DNA of 64,000 bases from Stutzerimonas chloritidismutans AW-1 (GTDB lineage Bacteria > Pseudomonadota > Gammaproteobacteria > Pseudomonadales > Pseudomonadaceae). The stretch lies in the NCBI RefSeq assembly GCF_000495915.1, contig NZ_AOFQ01000052.1:1-64000 (forward strand). The letters run 5' to 3'. The notes beneath the pieces were generated by a model. It did no database searches. It was not told the origin of the DNA and was given only the letters and a program-made list of their open reading frames with translations. The position numbers and the translations under genes are program-made. Positions within the stretch are counted from its first letter, which is position 1. Each line of letters begins with the position of its first letter. Of this stretch, positions 1-8,402 are shown piece after piece.

Positions 1-71
1 GAGCCCAACAGCGGGCCGATCCCGCCCCCCGCCACACCTGCGACGATTGCCGCGATTAAATGCCAGAACAT
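1..71 (-). CDS. Hypothetical small membrane protein, N-terminal fragment (runs off the window)
   Basis: An ATG at 69-71 on the minus strand follows a GGGGAG Shine-Dalgarno and opens MFWHLIAAIVAGVAGGGIGP, a hydrophobic glycine/alanine-rich segment typical of a first membrane helix. The frame stays open to the window edge. I recall a small membrane protein of similar start next to actP in other pseudomonads. It lies downstream of the actP terminator, so it probably has its own promoter or depends on read-through. No function can be given. Confidence 0.6.
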   Translation of the reverse strand, partial: MFWHLIAAIVAGVAGGGIGPLLG

Positions 72-85
72 ATACAACTCCCCCT

Positions 86-117
86 AAAAAAATCGGGCTT
101 CCATATGGAAGCCCGAC
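86..117 (-). terminator. Rho-independent terminator of the actP operon
   Basis: A perfect 10-bp stem (TCGGGCTTCC / GGAAGCCCGA, 93-102 and 107-116) has an ATAT loop. On the minus strand it is followed by a run of seven T (complement of 86-92). It sits about 50 bases after the actP stop and just before the Shine-Dalgarno of the next minus-strand gene. Confidence 0.85.
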
Positions 118-169
118 TTCTACCTCAACCTTGTGTCAGAGCAGGTCTGACGTCCGGCTGCATTATCAG

Positions 170-1939
170 TTAGTGATCAAGTGCAACGCCAGCACCCTTC
201 GGGGTACGAACGCTCTCGACCAGATCCTGAATCTCCTGCGGCGGAGCCTCGGTAGCCATCGAAACGGCGTAGGCAACAGCGAAGTTCAGAATCGCACCCA
301 CGGCACCGAAGGCCTGCGGGGAGATGCCCATCCACCACTGATCAGGCGTGTTCGGGATGCTTGCGGTGCCCGGGATGAAGAACCAGCCCAGGTACAGGAA
401 GATGTACACCGCGGTGGAGATCACACCAACCAGCATACCGGCGACAGCACCCTTGCTGTTCACGCGCTTGGAGAAGATACCCATCATCAGTGCCGGGAAC
501 AGGCTCGCTGCCGCCAGACCGAACGCCAGAGCCACCACCTGCGCGGCGAAGCCAGGTGGGTTCAGACCCAGCCAGGTTGCCAGCAGAATCGCCGCCGTCA
601 TGGACAGACGAGCGGCCAGCATTTCGTTCTTCTCGCTGATCTTCGGATTGATGAGTGTCTTGATCAGGTCATGACTGATGGCAGACGAAATCGCCAGCAG
701 CAGACCCGCAGCAGTCGAGAGCGCAGCAGCGATAGCACCCGCAGCGATCAGACCGATGACCCAGCCCGGCAGGTTGGCGATCTCCGGGTTGGCCAGAACG
801 ATGATGTCATTGTTCACGGTCAGCTCGTTGCCGTTCCAGCCACGCTCTGTAGCGGTCGGAGTGAAGGCGGCGTTAGCGTCGTTGTACATCTGCACACGAC
901 CGTCGGCGTTCTTGTCTTCCCACTTGATCAGACCGGTACGTTCCCAGGTCTGCACCCACTCCGGACGATCTTCATAGCGAATCGCGTCGGCAGTCGGGCC
1001 TTCCGGATAGATGGTGTCTACCAGGTTCAGGCGCGCCATCGAGCCAACGGCCGGGGCGGTGAGGTACAGCAGGGCGATGAAGATCAGCGTCCAGCCAGCG
1101 GACCAGCGGGCGTCGGCCACCTTCGGTACGGTGAAGAAGCGAATGATTACGTGCGGCAGACCAGCAGTACCGATCATCAGCGACAGGGTGAACAGGAACA
1201 TGTTCAGCTTGTTGTCGACGTCAGCGGTATAGGCAGCGAAGCCCAGGTCCTGAACGACGGCGTCCAGTTTTTCCAGCAGCGGCAGACCGGATTCGGTATG
1301 GGTGCTGAACATGCCGAACATCGGGATCGGGTTGCCAGTCAGCTGCATGGCGATGAACACGGCCGGAATGGTGTAGGCGATGATCAGAACCACGTACTGC
1401 GCCACCTGGGTGTAGGTGATGCCCTTCATGCCGCCGAATACCGCGTAGGCGAACACGATGGCAGCAGCAATCCAGATACCAGCGGAGTTGCTCACTTCCA
1501 GGAAGCGGGAGAACGCCACGCCAGCACCAGCCATCTGACCGATTACGTAGGTAACGGAGATGAGGATGAGGCAGACGACAGCTACCAGGCGAGCGCCACG
1601 GCTGTAGAAACGGTCACCGATGAAGTCCGGCACGGTGAACTTGCCGAACTTGCGCAGGTAGGGCGCCAGCAGCATCGCCAGCAGCACATAGCCACCAGTC
1701 CAGCCCATCAGGTAGACCGAAGTGGCGTAACCGCCAGAGGCGATCAGACCGGCCATGGAAATGAAGGAGGCTGCAGACATCCAGTCTGCCGCCGTTGCCA
1801 TGCCGTTGGTTACAGGGTGAACGCCCCCACCAGCGACATAGAACTCTTTAGTTGACCCGGCGCGAGCCCAGACCGCGATCCCGATATAAAGCAGGAACGA
1901 GGCGCCCACGAACAGCATGTTGATCCAATATTGGCTCAT
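170..1939 (-). CDS. actP: Cation/acetate symporter ActP (sodium:solute symporter, VC_2705-type)
   Basis: Inner-membrane symporter of the SSS family, 589 aa with many hydrophobic helices, expected to take up acetate or a similar short monocarboxylate with sodium. The N-terminal part reads FYVAGGGVHPVTNGMATAADWMSA, then FISMAGLIASGG, the conserved cation-binding region of ActP/PutP relatives. A hydrophilic insert rich in Asp and Glu (about residues 295-365) is characteristic of the VC_2705 subfamily. It lies 5 bases after the DUF4212 gene, a pairing conserved with these transporters, so the two form one transcript ending at the hairpin at 86-117. In pseudomonads such genes belong to acetate-scavenging regulons under CrbSR-type systems (family knowledge, not visible here). 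Confidence 0.88.
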   Translation of the reverse strand: MSQYWINMLFVGASFLLYIGIAVWARAGSTKEFYVAGGGVHPVTNGMATAADWMSAASFISMAGLIASGGYATSVYLMGWTGGYVLLAMLLAPYLRKFGKFTVPDFIGDRFYSRGARLVAVVCLILISVTYVIGQMAGAGVAFSRFLEVSNSAGIWIAAAIVFAYAVFGGMKGITYTQVAQYVVLIIAYTIPAVFIAMQLTGNPIPMFGMFSTHTESGLPLLEKLDAVVQDLGFAAYTADVDNKLNMFLFTLSLMIGTAGLPHVIIRFFTVPKVADARWSAGWTLIFIALLYLTAPAVGSMARLNLVDTIYPEGPTADAIRYEDRPEWVQTWERTGLIKWEDKNADGRVQMYNDANAAFTPTATERGWNGNELTVNNDIIVLANPEIANLPGWVIGLIAAGAIAAALSTAAGLLLAISSAISHDLIKTLINPKISEKNEMLAARLSMTAAILLATWLGLNPPGFAAQVVALAFGLAAASLFPALMMGIFSKRVNSKGAVAGMLVGVISTAVYIFLYLGWFFIPGTASIPNTPDQWWMGISPQAFGAVGAILNFAVAYAVSMATEAPPQEIQDLVESVRTPKGAGVALDH

Positions 1940-1944
1940 TGTGG

Positions 1945-2208
1945 TTACTCCTCAACCCCGAATTCCTTGTCCAGTTTGTTCAGCCGCCACGCGTAGTGGA
2001 AGATGATCAAAATGAACGTGATGATGGAACCCTGTTGAGCGAACCAGAAGCCTAGATCCGTACCCCCGACTGGGATTCCGGAGAGCAGAGGACGCAAGAG
2101 GATTGCAAAACCATAAGAGACCAGAGCCCAAACCACCAAGCTCCATGTAATGAGGCGAACATTCGCCTTCCAGTACGCAGCAGCATTTTCTTTATCGTTG
2201 TCGGCCAT
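1945..2208 (-). CDS. DUF4212 small membrane subunit accompanying the ActP symporter
   Basis: The 87-aa protein starts MADNDKENAAAYWKANVRLI and has two hydrophobic helices (about residues 18-42 and 53-75), ending HYAWRLNKLDKEFGVEE. DUF4212 proteins are found directly upstream of VC_2705-type sodium:solute symporters and are thought to be small partner subunits. I chose the ATG at 2208 because GGAGAA lies 6 bases upstream. The frame is open for 36 more codons, but that extension does not resemble the family. Confidence 0.85.
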   Translation of the reverse strand: MADNDKENAAAYWKANVRLITWSLVVWALVSYGFAILLRPLLSGIPVGGTDLGFWFAQQGSIITFILIIFHYAWRLNKLDKEFGVEE

Positions 2209-2944
2209 TGACGTTCTCCGCCTTATTTTTATTGCGTGTGAAGGGAACCCACATCCTGAATTTAACAGGGGTGGGTTAATGAATGAAAGCCCCGACTTTA
2301 GTCTGACGAACAACAAGAGTAGACCAATTCAGCTGCTGGAAGCCCCCTGGAGAGAGGGTCTCGGGTGGCCAAGAGCCATCGTGCAGACCGCTCGCCGTAA
2401 CCTTCGCGGCAGACGGTTTTGACGCCGACCGGTGCGGCGGGGTGACGCGGAGACTCGCACCGAGGTCGAACGACTCGCTGGCGCACTTGCGAGACCGGTC
2501 GGTCACGTGACTCATATGCACCAGATGACCAAATAACAACCGAATAAAAAAAACCGGATTTAAATAAAGAAAGATGCAGCCTTATATATCGGCAACTCAA
2601 CTTCTTAATTATCGTTAATCCCCAAAACGCAAATATCAGCAATCAAACTACCGCTTATATATTTCCTGCGGATTGCAAGCGCTATTTTGCGAACCCATTC
2701 TGTGGGGCAGGATTTCGATCAGCCGGGCACGTTCCAGACGGTCAGCGTTCGGGCAAAAGCCGAAGCGAATCGCGCCGCCTGGGTGACTGCCAGTATCAAG
2801 CAGGGACTCGTCAGCCCAGAAGCGGGAGGAAGATGGCGCATGGTGGCTCATGCCGCAGTGAGGAGGTGCGATCGCAGGAATATCCAGGACCGAGCCGGAG
2901 GCGATGCCGTCCGGCCCGGATGGTCGCTGGCTGGCGATGCCGCG
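2209..2944. other. Gene-free region of about 740 bp with an AT-rich core
   Basis: No open frame here has convincing codon use, a Shine-Dalgarno or a recognisable product. The part next to 2208 must hold the promoter and leader of the DUF4212-actP operon. Roughly 2515-2670 is strikingly AT-rich, with runs of A and TATATAT, against a GC-rich background. A short palindrome GACCGGTC lies near 2492. Some weak frames on both strands around 2650-2940 could be remnants of a lost gene, but I could not identify one. Confidence 0.5.
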
Positions 2945-3454
2945 CTAGCAGGCCGGGCGACCCGCCGTGTACTTCTCGGTTGGATAGATCGCGGCGTTGA
3001 GATCACGAATCGTCTCGGCGCCGATCAACAACGGATAACTGAAGTGCCTGCGGTCGGTGAGGTTGACCTCGACCTCACGCTGGCGATCGCCAATGCACAG
3101 CTGCATGCCGATCACCGGTCGCTCAGCCCGGGGCGGCTCGCTGTCGGGATCGACATTGCCGGCCTCTTCCGCGCGCGTCTTGATCCGACTGATGCCGAGC
3201 AGGCGCTGCTCATAAAGGGTGTCATCCGCGCCATCGACGGCCAGGCGGAAACGCACCCAGTCCTCGCCATCTCGCTTGAACTGCTCGATATCGCGCGCTG
3301 ACAGGGATGCGGTCATGGCACCGGTATCCATCTTGGCGGGAAGGGTCTTGCCGATCTCCGCGACCTTGATGTGTTCATAACGTCCATAAAGGGTGGGCTC
3401 GTCGGCGAACGCGGGTAGCGCCAACAGCCCGGCGAGGAAAAGAACACGAGACAA
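2945..3454 (-). CDS. Secreted retropepsin-like (Zn_protease/RimB family) aspartic peptidase
   Basis: The 169-aa protein belongs to the family annotated as ATP-dependent zinc protease, now understood as retropepsin-like. The aspartic-protease signature MDTGAMTASL places the catalytic Asp at about residue 43, and a second conserved block near the C-terminus reads YPLLIGAETI. I place the start at TTG 3454, preceded by AGGAGG at a good distance. This gives MSRVLFLAGLLALPAFADEP, a clean signal peptide ending AFA-D. The product is therefore probably periplasmic, unlike cytoplasmic RimB, which trims glutamate tails from ribosomal protein S6. It stands alone and its substrate is unknown. An in-frame TTG at 3484 is a poorer start. 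Confidence 0.75.
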   Translation of the reverse strand: MSRVLFLAGLLALPAFADEPTLYGRYEHIKVAEIGKTLPAKMDTGAMTASLSARDIEQFKRDGEDWVRFRLAVDGADDTLYEQRLLGISRIKTRAEEAGNVDPDSEPPRAERPVIGMQLCIGDRQREVEVNLTDRRHFSYPLLIGAETIRDLNAAIYPTEKYTAGRPAC

Positions 3455-3636
3455 AACAACCTCCTGGGAGCGAGTAATGGACAAATTTCGATCAGGTCGA
3501 TGCCTTGGGGTTCCGTCTGGCGGTCTTGCAAAACGTTTCCCCGTGCAAGCCTATAGCCACTACAGCGCCCACCAACCGGCGCGTGCAGCGTCGGCCTGAT
3601 AGACTGCAGGCCGTTCCCCGTCCGAAGATCCTTCCC

Positions 3637-5016
3637 GTGCCCAGTACCGCCTTTTCTTCCCTGCCCCTTTCTGCCGCCATGCTGGCGAACCTCGAAGCCC
3701 TCGGCTACGCGGCGATGACGCCGATCCAGTCGCAGAGTCTGCCGGTCATGCTCAAGGGCCACGACCTGATCGCTCAGGCCAAGACCGGCAGTGGAAAGAC
3801 CGCCGCATTCGGCATCGCCCTGCTCGACCCGCTCAATCCGCGTTATTTCGGTTGCCAGGCGCTGGTGCTGTGCCCGACACGCGAGCTGGCCGACCAGGTG
3901 GCCAAGGAACTGCGGCGGCTGGCACGGGCGGCGGACAACATCAAGATCCTCACGCTGTGCGGCGGCATCTCCATCGGACCGCAGATCGCTTCGCTGGAGC
4001 ATGGCGCGCACGTCATCGTCGGCACGCCGGGCCGGGTCCAGGAACATCTGAGGAAAGGCACGCTGAAACTCGACGGGCTGAACACCCTGGTGCTCGATGA
4101 AGCCGATCGCATGCTGGACATGGGCTTCTACGACGCCATCGCCGACATCATCGGCCAGACACCGGCCAAGCGGCAGACCCTGCTGTTCTCAGCCACCTCC
4201 CCCGCCGGCATCAAGCAGCTGTCCGCGAGCTTCATGCGCGACCCGCAGCAAGTGCGTGCCGAAGCCCTGCATGACGATGCACAGATCGAACAGCGCTTCT
4301 ACGAAATCGACCCCGAGCAGCGCATGGACGCGGTCCTGCGCCTGCTCGCCAGCTTCCGACCAGAAAGCTGCGTGGCGTTCTGCTTCACCAAGCAGCAGTG
4401 CCAGGAGCTGGTCGATCACCTGATTGCCAACGGCATCTCGGCCATGGCGCTCAATGGCGATCTGGAGCAGCGTGACCGCGACCAGGTGCTGGCGATGTTC
4501 GCCAACCGCAGCCTCTCGGTGCTGGTGGCGACCGATGTCGCCGCGCGCGGCCTGGATATCGATGCGCTGGACATGGTGATCAACGTCGAGCTGGCCCGCG
4601 ACCCGGAGATACATGTACACCGGGTCGGTCGGACCGGCCGCGCCGGCAATCAGGGCTTGGCCATGAGCCTGGTCGCCCCGGCCGAAGCCCATCGCGCGCA
4701 AGCCATCGAAAAGCTGCAGCAGGCACCGCTCAACTGGCAGCCACTGGACGGGCTCAAGGCCAAGAGCGGCGCGCCATTGCAACCACCGATGGCGACTCTG
4801 TGCATTGGAGCGGGCCGCAAGGACAAGCTGCGCCCGGGCGACATCCTCGGTGCACTGACGGGTGATGCCGGCATCCCCGGGACCCAGGTCGGCAAGATCG
4901 CCATCTTCGACTTCCAGGCGTTCGTCGCTGTCGAGCGCGGCGTCGCCAAGCAGGCACTCAAACGCCTGAACGAAGGTAAGATCAAGGGCCGCTCGCTAAA
5001 GGTCCGCGTCCTCTGA
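3637..5016 (+). CDS. dbpA: ATP-dependent RNA helicase DbpA
   Basis: DEAD-box helicase of 459 aa that acts in 50S ribosomal subunit assembly; its C-terminal domain binds hairpin 92 of 23S rRNA. Visible motifs in order are the Q-motif (GYAAMTPIQSQSLP), Walker A (AKTGSGKT), [33 protein letters not shown] and HRVGRTGRAG. A C-terminal RNA-binding domain of the DbpA type follows (TLCIGAGRKDKLRPGDILGA). I chose the GTG at 3637 because translation from there (VPSTAFSSLPLSAAML) matches how Pseudomonas DbpA proteins begin. The Shine-Dalgarno is weak, and upstream in-frame sequence reaches 3505 without family resemblance. Confidence 0.92.
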   Translation: MPSTAFSSLPLSAAMLANLEALGYAAMTPIQSQSLPVMLKGHDLIAQAKTGSGKTAAFGIALLDPLNPRYFGCQALVLCPTRELADQVAKELRRLARAADNIKILTLCGGISIGPQIASLEHGAHVIVGTPGRVQEHLRKGTLKLDGLNTLVLDEADRMLDMGFYDAIADIIGQTPAKRQTLLFSATSPAGIKQLSASFMRDPQQVRAEALHDDAQIEQRFYEIDPEQRMDAVLRLLASFRPESCVAFCFTKQQCQELVDHLIANGISAMALNGDLEQRDRDQVLAMFANRSLSVLVATDVAARGLDIDALDMVINVELARDPEIHVHRVGRTGRAGNQGLAMSLVAPAEAHRAQAIEKLQQAPLNWQPLDGLKAKSGAPLQPPMATLCIGAGRKDKLRPGDILGALTGDAGIPGTQVGKIAIFDFQAFVAVERGVAKQALKRLNEGKIKGRSLKVRVL

Positions 5017-5148
5017 GAAGGTTCGCCTGCTGCTGAACGCGCGTATCCGGGCCGACCTTCTGCGGCCCGGATGATTGAACGCACGAGCCGGCCGTGACAG
5101 TGTTCGTGGCAGCTTCGTCCAATCTGGCCTCCCCCAACGGAACGCTCC

Positions 5149-7347
5149 ATGCCGCAACCCTCGCTCAGCCAGTTCTTACGTCGCCTGTGGGCGCTGGAGA
5201 AGTTCGGCTACAGCCTGCGCGTACTGATCGCCATGGCCGGCAGCATGGGTCTGAGCTGGTATCTCGGGCAGCCGACACTGATCATTCCACTGTTCCTCGG
5301 CATCATCGCCAGCGCGCTGGCGGAAACCGACGACAGCTGGCTCGGACGTCTCAACGCGCTGCTGGTAACGTTGCTGTGCTTCAGCATTGCCGCCGTCGCG
5401 GTGGAGCTGCTGTTCCCATACCCCTGGCTGTTCGTCGCCGGTCTGGCGCTTTCCACCTTTGCGCTGGTCATGCTCGGCGCGCTCGGCGAGCGCTACGGGG
5501 CCATTGCCCAGGCCACCCTGATTCTCGCGATCTACAGCATGATCGCGGCCGATCAGCGCGATGGCGCACTGCAGCATCTGTGGCGCGACCCCATGCTGCT
5601 GGTGGCGGGTGCGGCCTGGTACGGCCTGCTGTCGGTGGGCTGGAACGCGCTGTTCGCCCATCAGCCGGTGCAGCAGAGTCTGGCGCGGCTGTACCGCGAG
5701 CTGGGCCTGTATTTTCGCTACAAGGCCGCGTTGTTCGAGCCGGTGCGTCAGCTGGAGGTGGAACAGCGCCGCCTGGAACTTGCGCAGCAGAACGGCCGGG
5801 TCGTCAGCGCGCTCAACGCAGCCAAGGAAACGCTGCTGAATCGCCTGGGCAACGGCCGCGGCGGCGGCAAGATCAATCACTACCTCAAGCTGTATTTCCT
5901 CGCCCAGGATCTGCACGAGCGGGTCAGCTCGTCGCATTATCCCTACCAGGCGCTGGCCGAGGCCTTCTTCCACAGCGATGTGCTGTTTCGCTGCCAGCGC
6001 CTGTTGCGGCTGCAGGCCAGCGCCTGCGCCGACCTCGGCGAGGCCATCCAGATGCGCCAGGTGTTTCGCTACAGCGAGGCCAACGGGCAGGCGCTGGAAG
6101 ACCTGCAGGCCTCGCTGGAGCACCTGCGTGAGCAGAACAAGCCGGCCTGGCGCGGCCTGCTGCGCTCATTGCGTGCGCTGTCAGGCAACCTTTCCACGCT
6201 GCAGCGCCAGCTCGCCAGCGCCAGCGACCCCGGCACCCTGGAGGGCGAGCAGGACAGCAGCCTGCTGGACCGCCAGCCGCAGTCCCTGCGCGAGGCATTC
6301 AATCGCATTCGCCTGCAGCTGACGCCGACTTCGCTGCTGTTCCGCCACGCCCTGCGCATGACCATCGCCCTGGTCTGCGGCTACGCGGTGCTGCATGCCA
6401 TCCATCCGGAACAGGGTTACTGGGTGCTGCTGACCACGGTCTTCGTCTGCCAACCGAACTACGGCGCCACGCGAATCAAGCTGGTGCAACGCATCAGCGG
6501 CACCTTGCTCGGCCTCATCGCCGGCTGGGCACTGTTCGATCTGTTCCCCAGCCAGCCGATCCAGGCCTTGTTCGCGGTGGTCGCCGGCGTGGTGTTCTTC
6601 GCCACCCGCAGCACGCGCTACACCCTGGCCACGGCGGCGATCACGCTGATGGTGCTTTTCTGCTTCAACCAGGTCGGCGATGGCTACGGGCTGATCTGGC
6701 CGCGGCTGTTCGATACCCTGCTCGGCAGCCTGATCGCCGCTGCCGCGGTGTTCCTCATCCTGCCGGACTGGCAGGGTCGGCGCCTCAATCAGGTGGTCGC
6801 CAACACCCTAAGCTGCAACAGCGACTACCTGCGCCAGATCATGCGTCAGTACGACAGTGGCAAGCGCGACGACCTCGCCTATCGCCTGGCCCGGCGCAAC
6901 GCGCACAACGCCGACGCAGCGCTGTCCACCACGCTGTCGAACATGCTGCTGGAGCCCGGGCACTTCCGCAAGGATGCCGAAACCGGCTTCCGCTTCCTGA
7001 TCCTCTCGCACACCTTGCTCAATTACCTCTCCGGCCTTGGCGCCCATCGCGAGAGCCTGCCGGACGACGCCAGCGATGCCCTGCTGGAGCGCGCCGCGCA
7101 GCAACTGGCGACCAGCCTCGACGACCTGGCCAGCGCGCTGGCGCAGAACAAGCCTGTCGCCATCTACAGCGAAGATGAAGAGGCGCTGGCGCAGCAGCTG
7201 GAGCAGACCCCGGATGAAATGGACGATGCCCACCGTCTGGTGCAGACCCAGCTGGGGCTCATCTGCCGGCAGCTGGCACCGCTGCGCAGCATGGCCTCCC
7301 ACCTGATCAAGCAACAACCGGCAGGCCAGGGACAGGATTCGCGCTAG
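5149..7347 (+). CDS. yccS: YccS-type FUSC-family inner-membrane protein
   Basis: The 732-aa protein has the two-part architecture of the YccS/YhfK family: a hydrophobic N-terminal half-domain (about residues 20-175), a long soluble helical region (about 175-385), a second hydrophobic FUSC domain (about 400-540, with HPEQGYWVLLTTVFVCQPNYGATR), and a cytoplasmic C-terminal part. FUSC proteins are linked to export of aromatic acids or other small molecules, but the YccS substrate is not established. It follows dbpA by about 130 bp on the same strand and is probably transcribed separately. Confidence 0.85.
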   Translation: MPQPSLSQFLRRLWALEKFGYSLRVLIAMAGSMGLSWYLGQPTLIIPLFLGIIASALAETDDSWLGRLNALLVTLLCFSIAAVAVELLFPYPWLFVAGLALSTFALVMLGALGERYGAIAQATLILAIYSMIAADQRDGALQHLWRDPMLLVAGAAWYGLLSVGWNALFAHQPVQQSLARLYRELGLYFRYKAALFEPVRQLEVEQRRLELAQQNGRVVSALNAAKETLLNRLGNGRGGGKINHYLKLYFLAQDLHERVSSSHYPYQALAEAFFHSDVLFRCQRLLRLQASACADLGEAIQMRQVFRYSEANGQALEDLQASLEHLREQNKPAWRGLLRSLRALSGNLSTLQRQLASASDPGTLEGEQDSSLLDRQPQSLREAFNRIRLQLTPTSLLFRHALRMTIALVCGYAVLHAIHPEQGYWVLLTTVFVCQPNYGATRIKLVQRISGTLLGLIAGWALFDLFPSQPIQALFAVVAGVVFFATRSTRYTLATAAITLMVLFCFNQVGDGYGLIWPRLFDTLLGSLIAAAAVFLILPDWQGRRLNQVVANTLSCNSDYLRQIMRQYDSGKRDDLAYRLARRNAHNADAALSTTLSNMLLEPGHFRKDAETGFRFLILSHTLLNYLSGLGAHRESLPDDASDALLERAAQQLATSLDDLASALAQNKPVAIYSEDEEALAQQLEQTPDEMDDAHRLVQTQLGLICRQLAPLRSMASHLIKQQPAGQGQDSR

Positions 7348-7375
7348 TGGCCTGTGCGGTGAGTTGGTTGAGGCA

Positions 7376-7468
7376 CGTTCGGATGAACATGGCTCCGAGA
7401 CAAGGCGCTGCGACGAGTCATAGCGGGCTATTGGCGAGGAGCAGCAACGCAGTATCGGGACCATGGGC
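7376..7468. repeat. Possible dispersed intergenic repeat with a short inverted repeat
   Basis: The gap between yccS and the convergent solute-binding protein gene contains a stretch (around CAAGGCGCTGCGACGAGTCA, an ATAGC/GCTAT inverted repeat at about 7421-7431, then GGCGAGGAGCAGCAACGCAG). From memory it resembles an element scattered between genes in pseudomonad genomes. I see only one copy in this window, so the repeat status is an inference. Confidence 0.35.
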
Positions 7469-7504
7469 GCCGAAATTGACCAACTGAACTTACCAAAAAG
7501 GCCA

Positions 7505-8257
7505 CTAAGGCAACGCCGTGGGGACCGGCATTCCGTGGCGCGCGAAGATCACCGCGTAACTGCCATCCTCGACCATCGCAGCGATCTCCCGGTTGAAGGT
7601 GGCGATGATATCGCTCAGCCGAGGATGATCGCTGCGCACCACCAGCGACAGCTCCACCCGACGGAACTCGCCCGGCACGAAGCGGAGCGCATCCTGCTCA
7701 TGCCCCAGCTCGCGCTCGAGATGGAACAGCGCAGTACGCTCGTCCTCCAGCGTCAGGTCGACCCGCCCGGCAAGCACCATCTTTGCTGCCTGGACGAAGT
7801 TGGCGGCATAGCCCTTCTGCAGCCGCGTGTCCTCGTTCAGCTCGTCGCTGTACATGTAGCCCCGGCTCAGCGCGATGGGATGGTCGATCAGGCTGTCGAG
7901 CCCGTCATAGCGGATGTCGCTCTCGCGGCGCTGGACCCAGCGCATCCGGTTGCTCAGAAACGGGCGTGAGCTGAGCGTGTAGTCGACGCGCTTGACCGTC
8001 GGCCAGCCGTTGATCATGTCGTAGCTGCCGTTGCGCAGACCCAGCAAAGCGCGCTCCCAGGGCACTTCGATGTATTCCACCTGATAACCCCCACGCCCGA
8101 GCGCGGTGCGGATGAGCTCGACCGACAACCCTTCACCGGGCAGGCTGCGATCGGTGTAAGGCGGCCAGACGTTGCCGGCCAGACGAAGCACTTCGGCCGG
8201 CAACGATGCGCTTGCCAGCAGCAATATCAACCCGATGACCCGCCGTGTGCCCGTCAA
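7505..8257 (-). CDS. Periplasmic substrate-binding protein (SBP_bac_3 / amino-acid ABC type), orphan
   Basis: The 250-aa protein has the fold signatures of family 3 solute-binding proteins: VLRLAGNVWPPYTDRSLPGEG near the mature N-terminus, SVELIRTALGRGGYQVEYIEVPWERAL, and a later block on lysine/arginine-like periplasmic binders (GRVDLTLEDERTALFHL). I place the start at TTG 8257, giving a signal peptide MTGTRRVIGLILLLASASLPAE. The frame is open much further upstream but there overlaps the divergent flavoprotein gene. No ABC permease or ATPase is nearby, so it may serve a distant transporter or act as a sensor-type binding protein. Ligand unknown. Confidence 0.75.
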   Translation of the reverse strand: MTGTRRVIGLILLLASASLPAEVLRLAGNVWPPYTDRSLPGEGLSVELIRTALGRGGYQVEYIEVPWERALLGLRNGSYDMINGWPTVKRVDYTLSSRPFLSNRMRWVQRRESDIRYDGLDSLIDHPIALSRGYMYSDELNEDTRLQKGYAANFVQAAKMVLAGRVDLTLEDERTALFHLERELGHEQDALRFVPGEFRRVELSLVVRSDHPRLSDIIATFNREIAAMVEDGSYAVIFARHGMPVPTALP

Positions 8258-8402
8258 ATTCTCTCGCTCTTCTGGCGAAACGCTATCAGCTTCAATCAAA
8301 GCACAAAGCGCGCCAGTTGACGCCAGCGTCTCGTCGGATGTCGGGCTGCATCGGAAGCGCTGCAGGAGTACCATCGCGCGTTTTCCGACGAGGTAAGCGC
8401 TG

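Noticed and set aside
47-1855. Plus-strand open frame of about 600 codons opposite actP
   Set aside because: ActP on the other strand is clearly real; this frame is its antisense and crosses the terminator hairpin.
2648-2851. Minus-strand open frame of 67 codons in the gene-free gap
   Set aside because: No good Shine-Dalgarno or family match; it could be a remnant but cannot be supported as a gene.
2687-3301. Plus-strand open frame of about 200 codons after the AT-rich gap
   Set aside because: Most of it lies antisense to the retropepsin-like gene, which has a good Shine-Dalgarno and signal peptide; no recognisable product.
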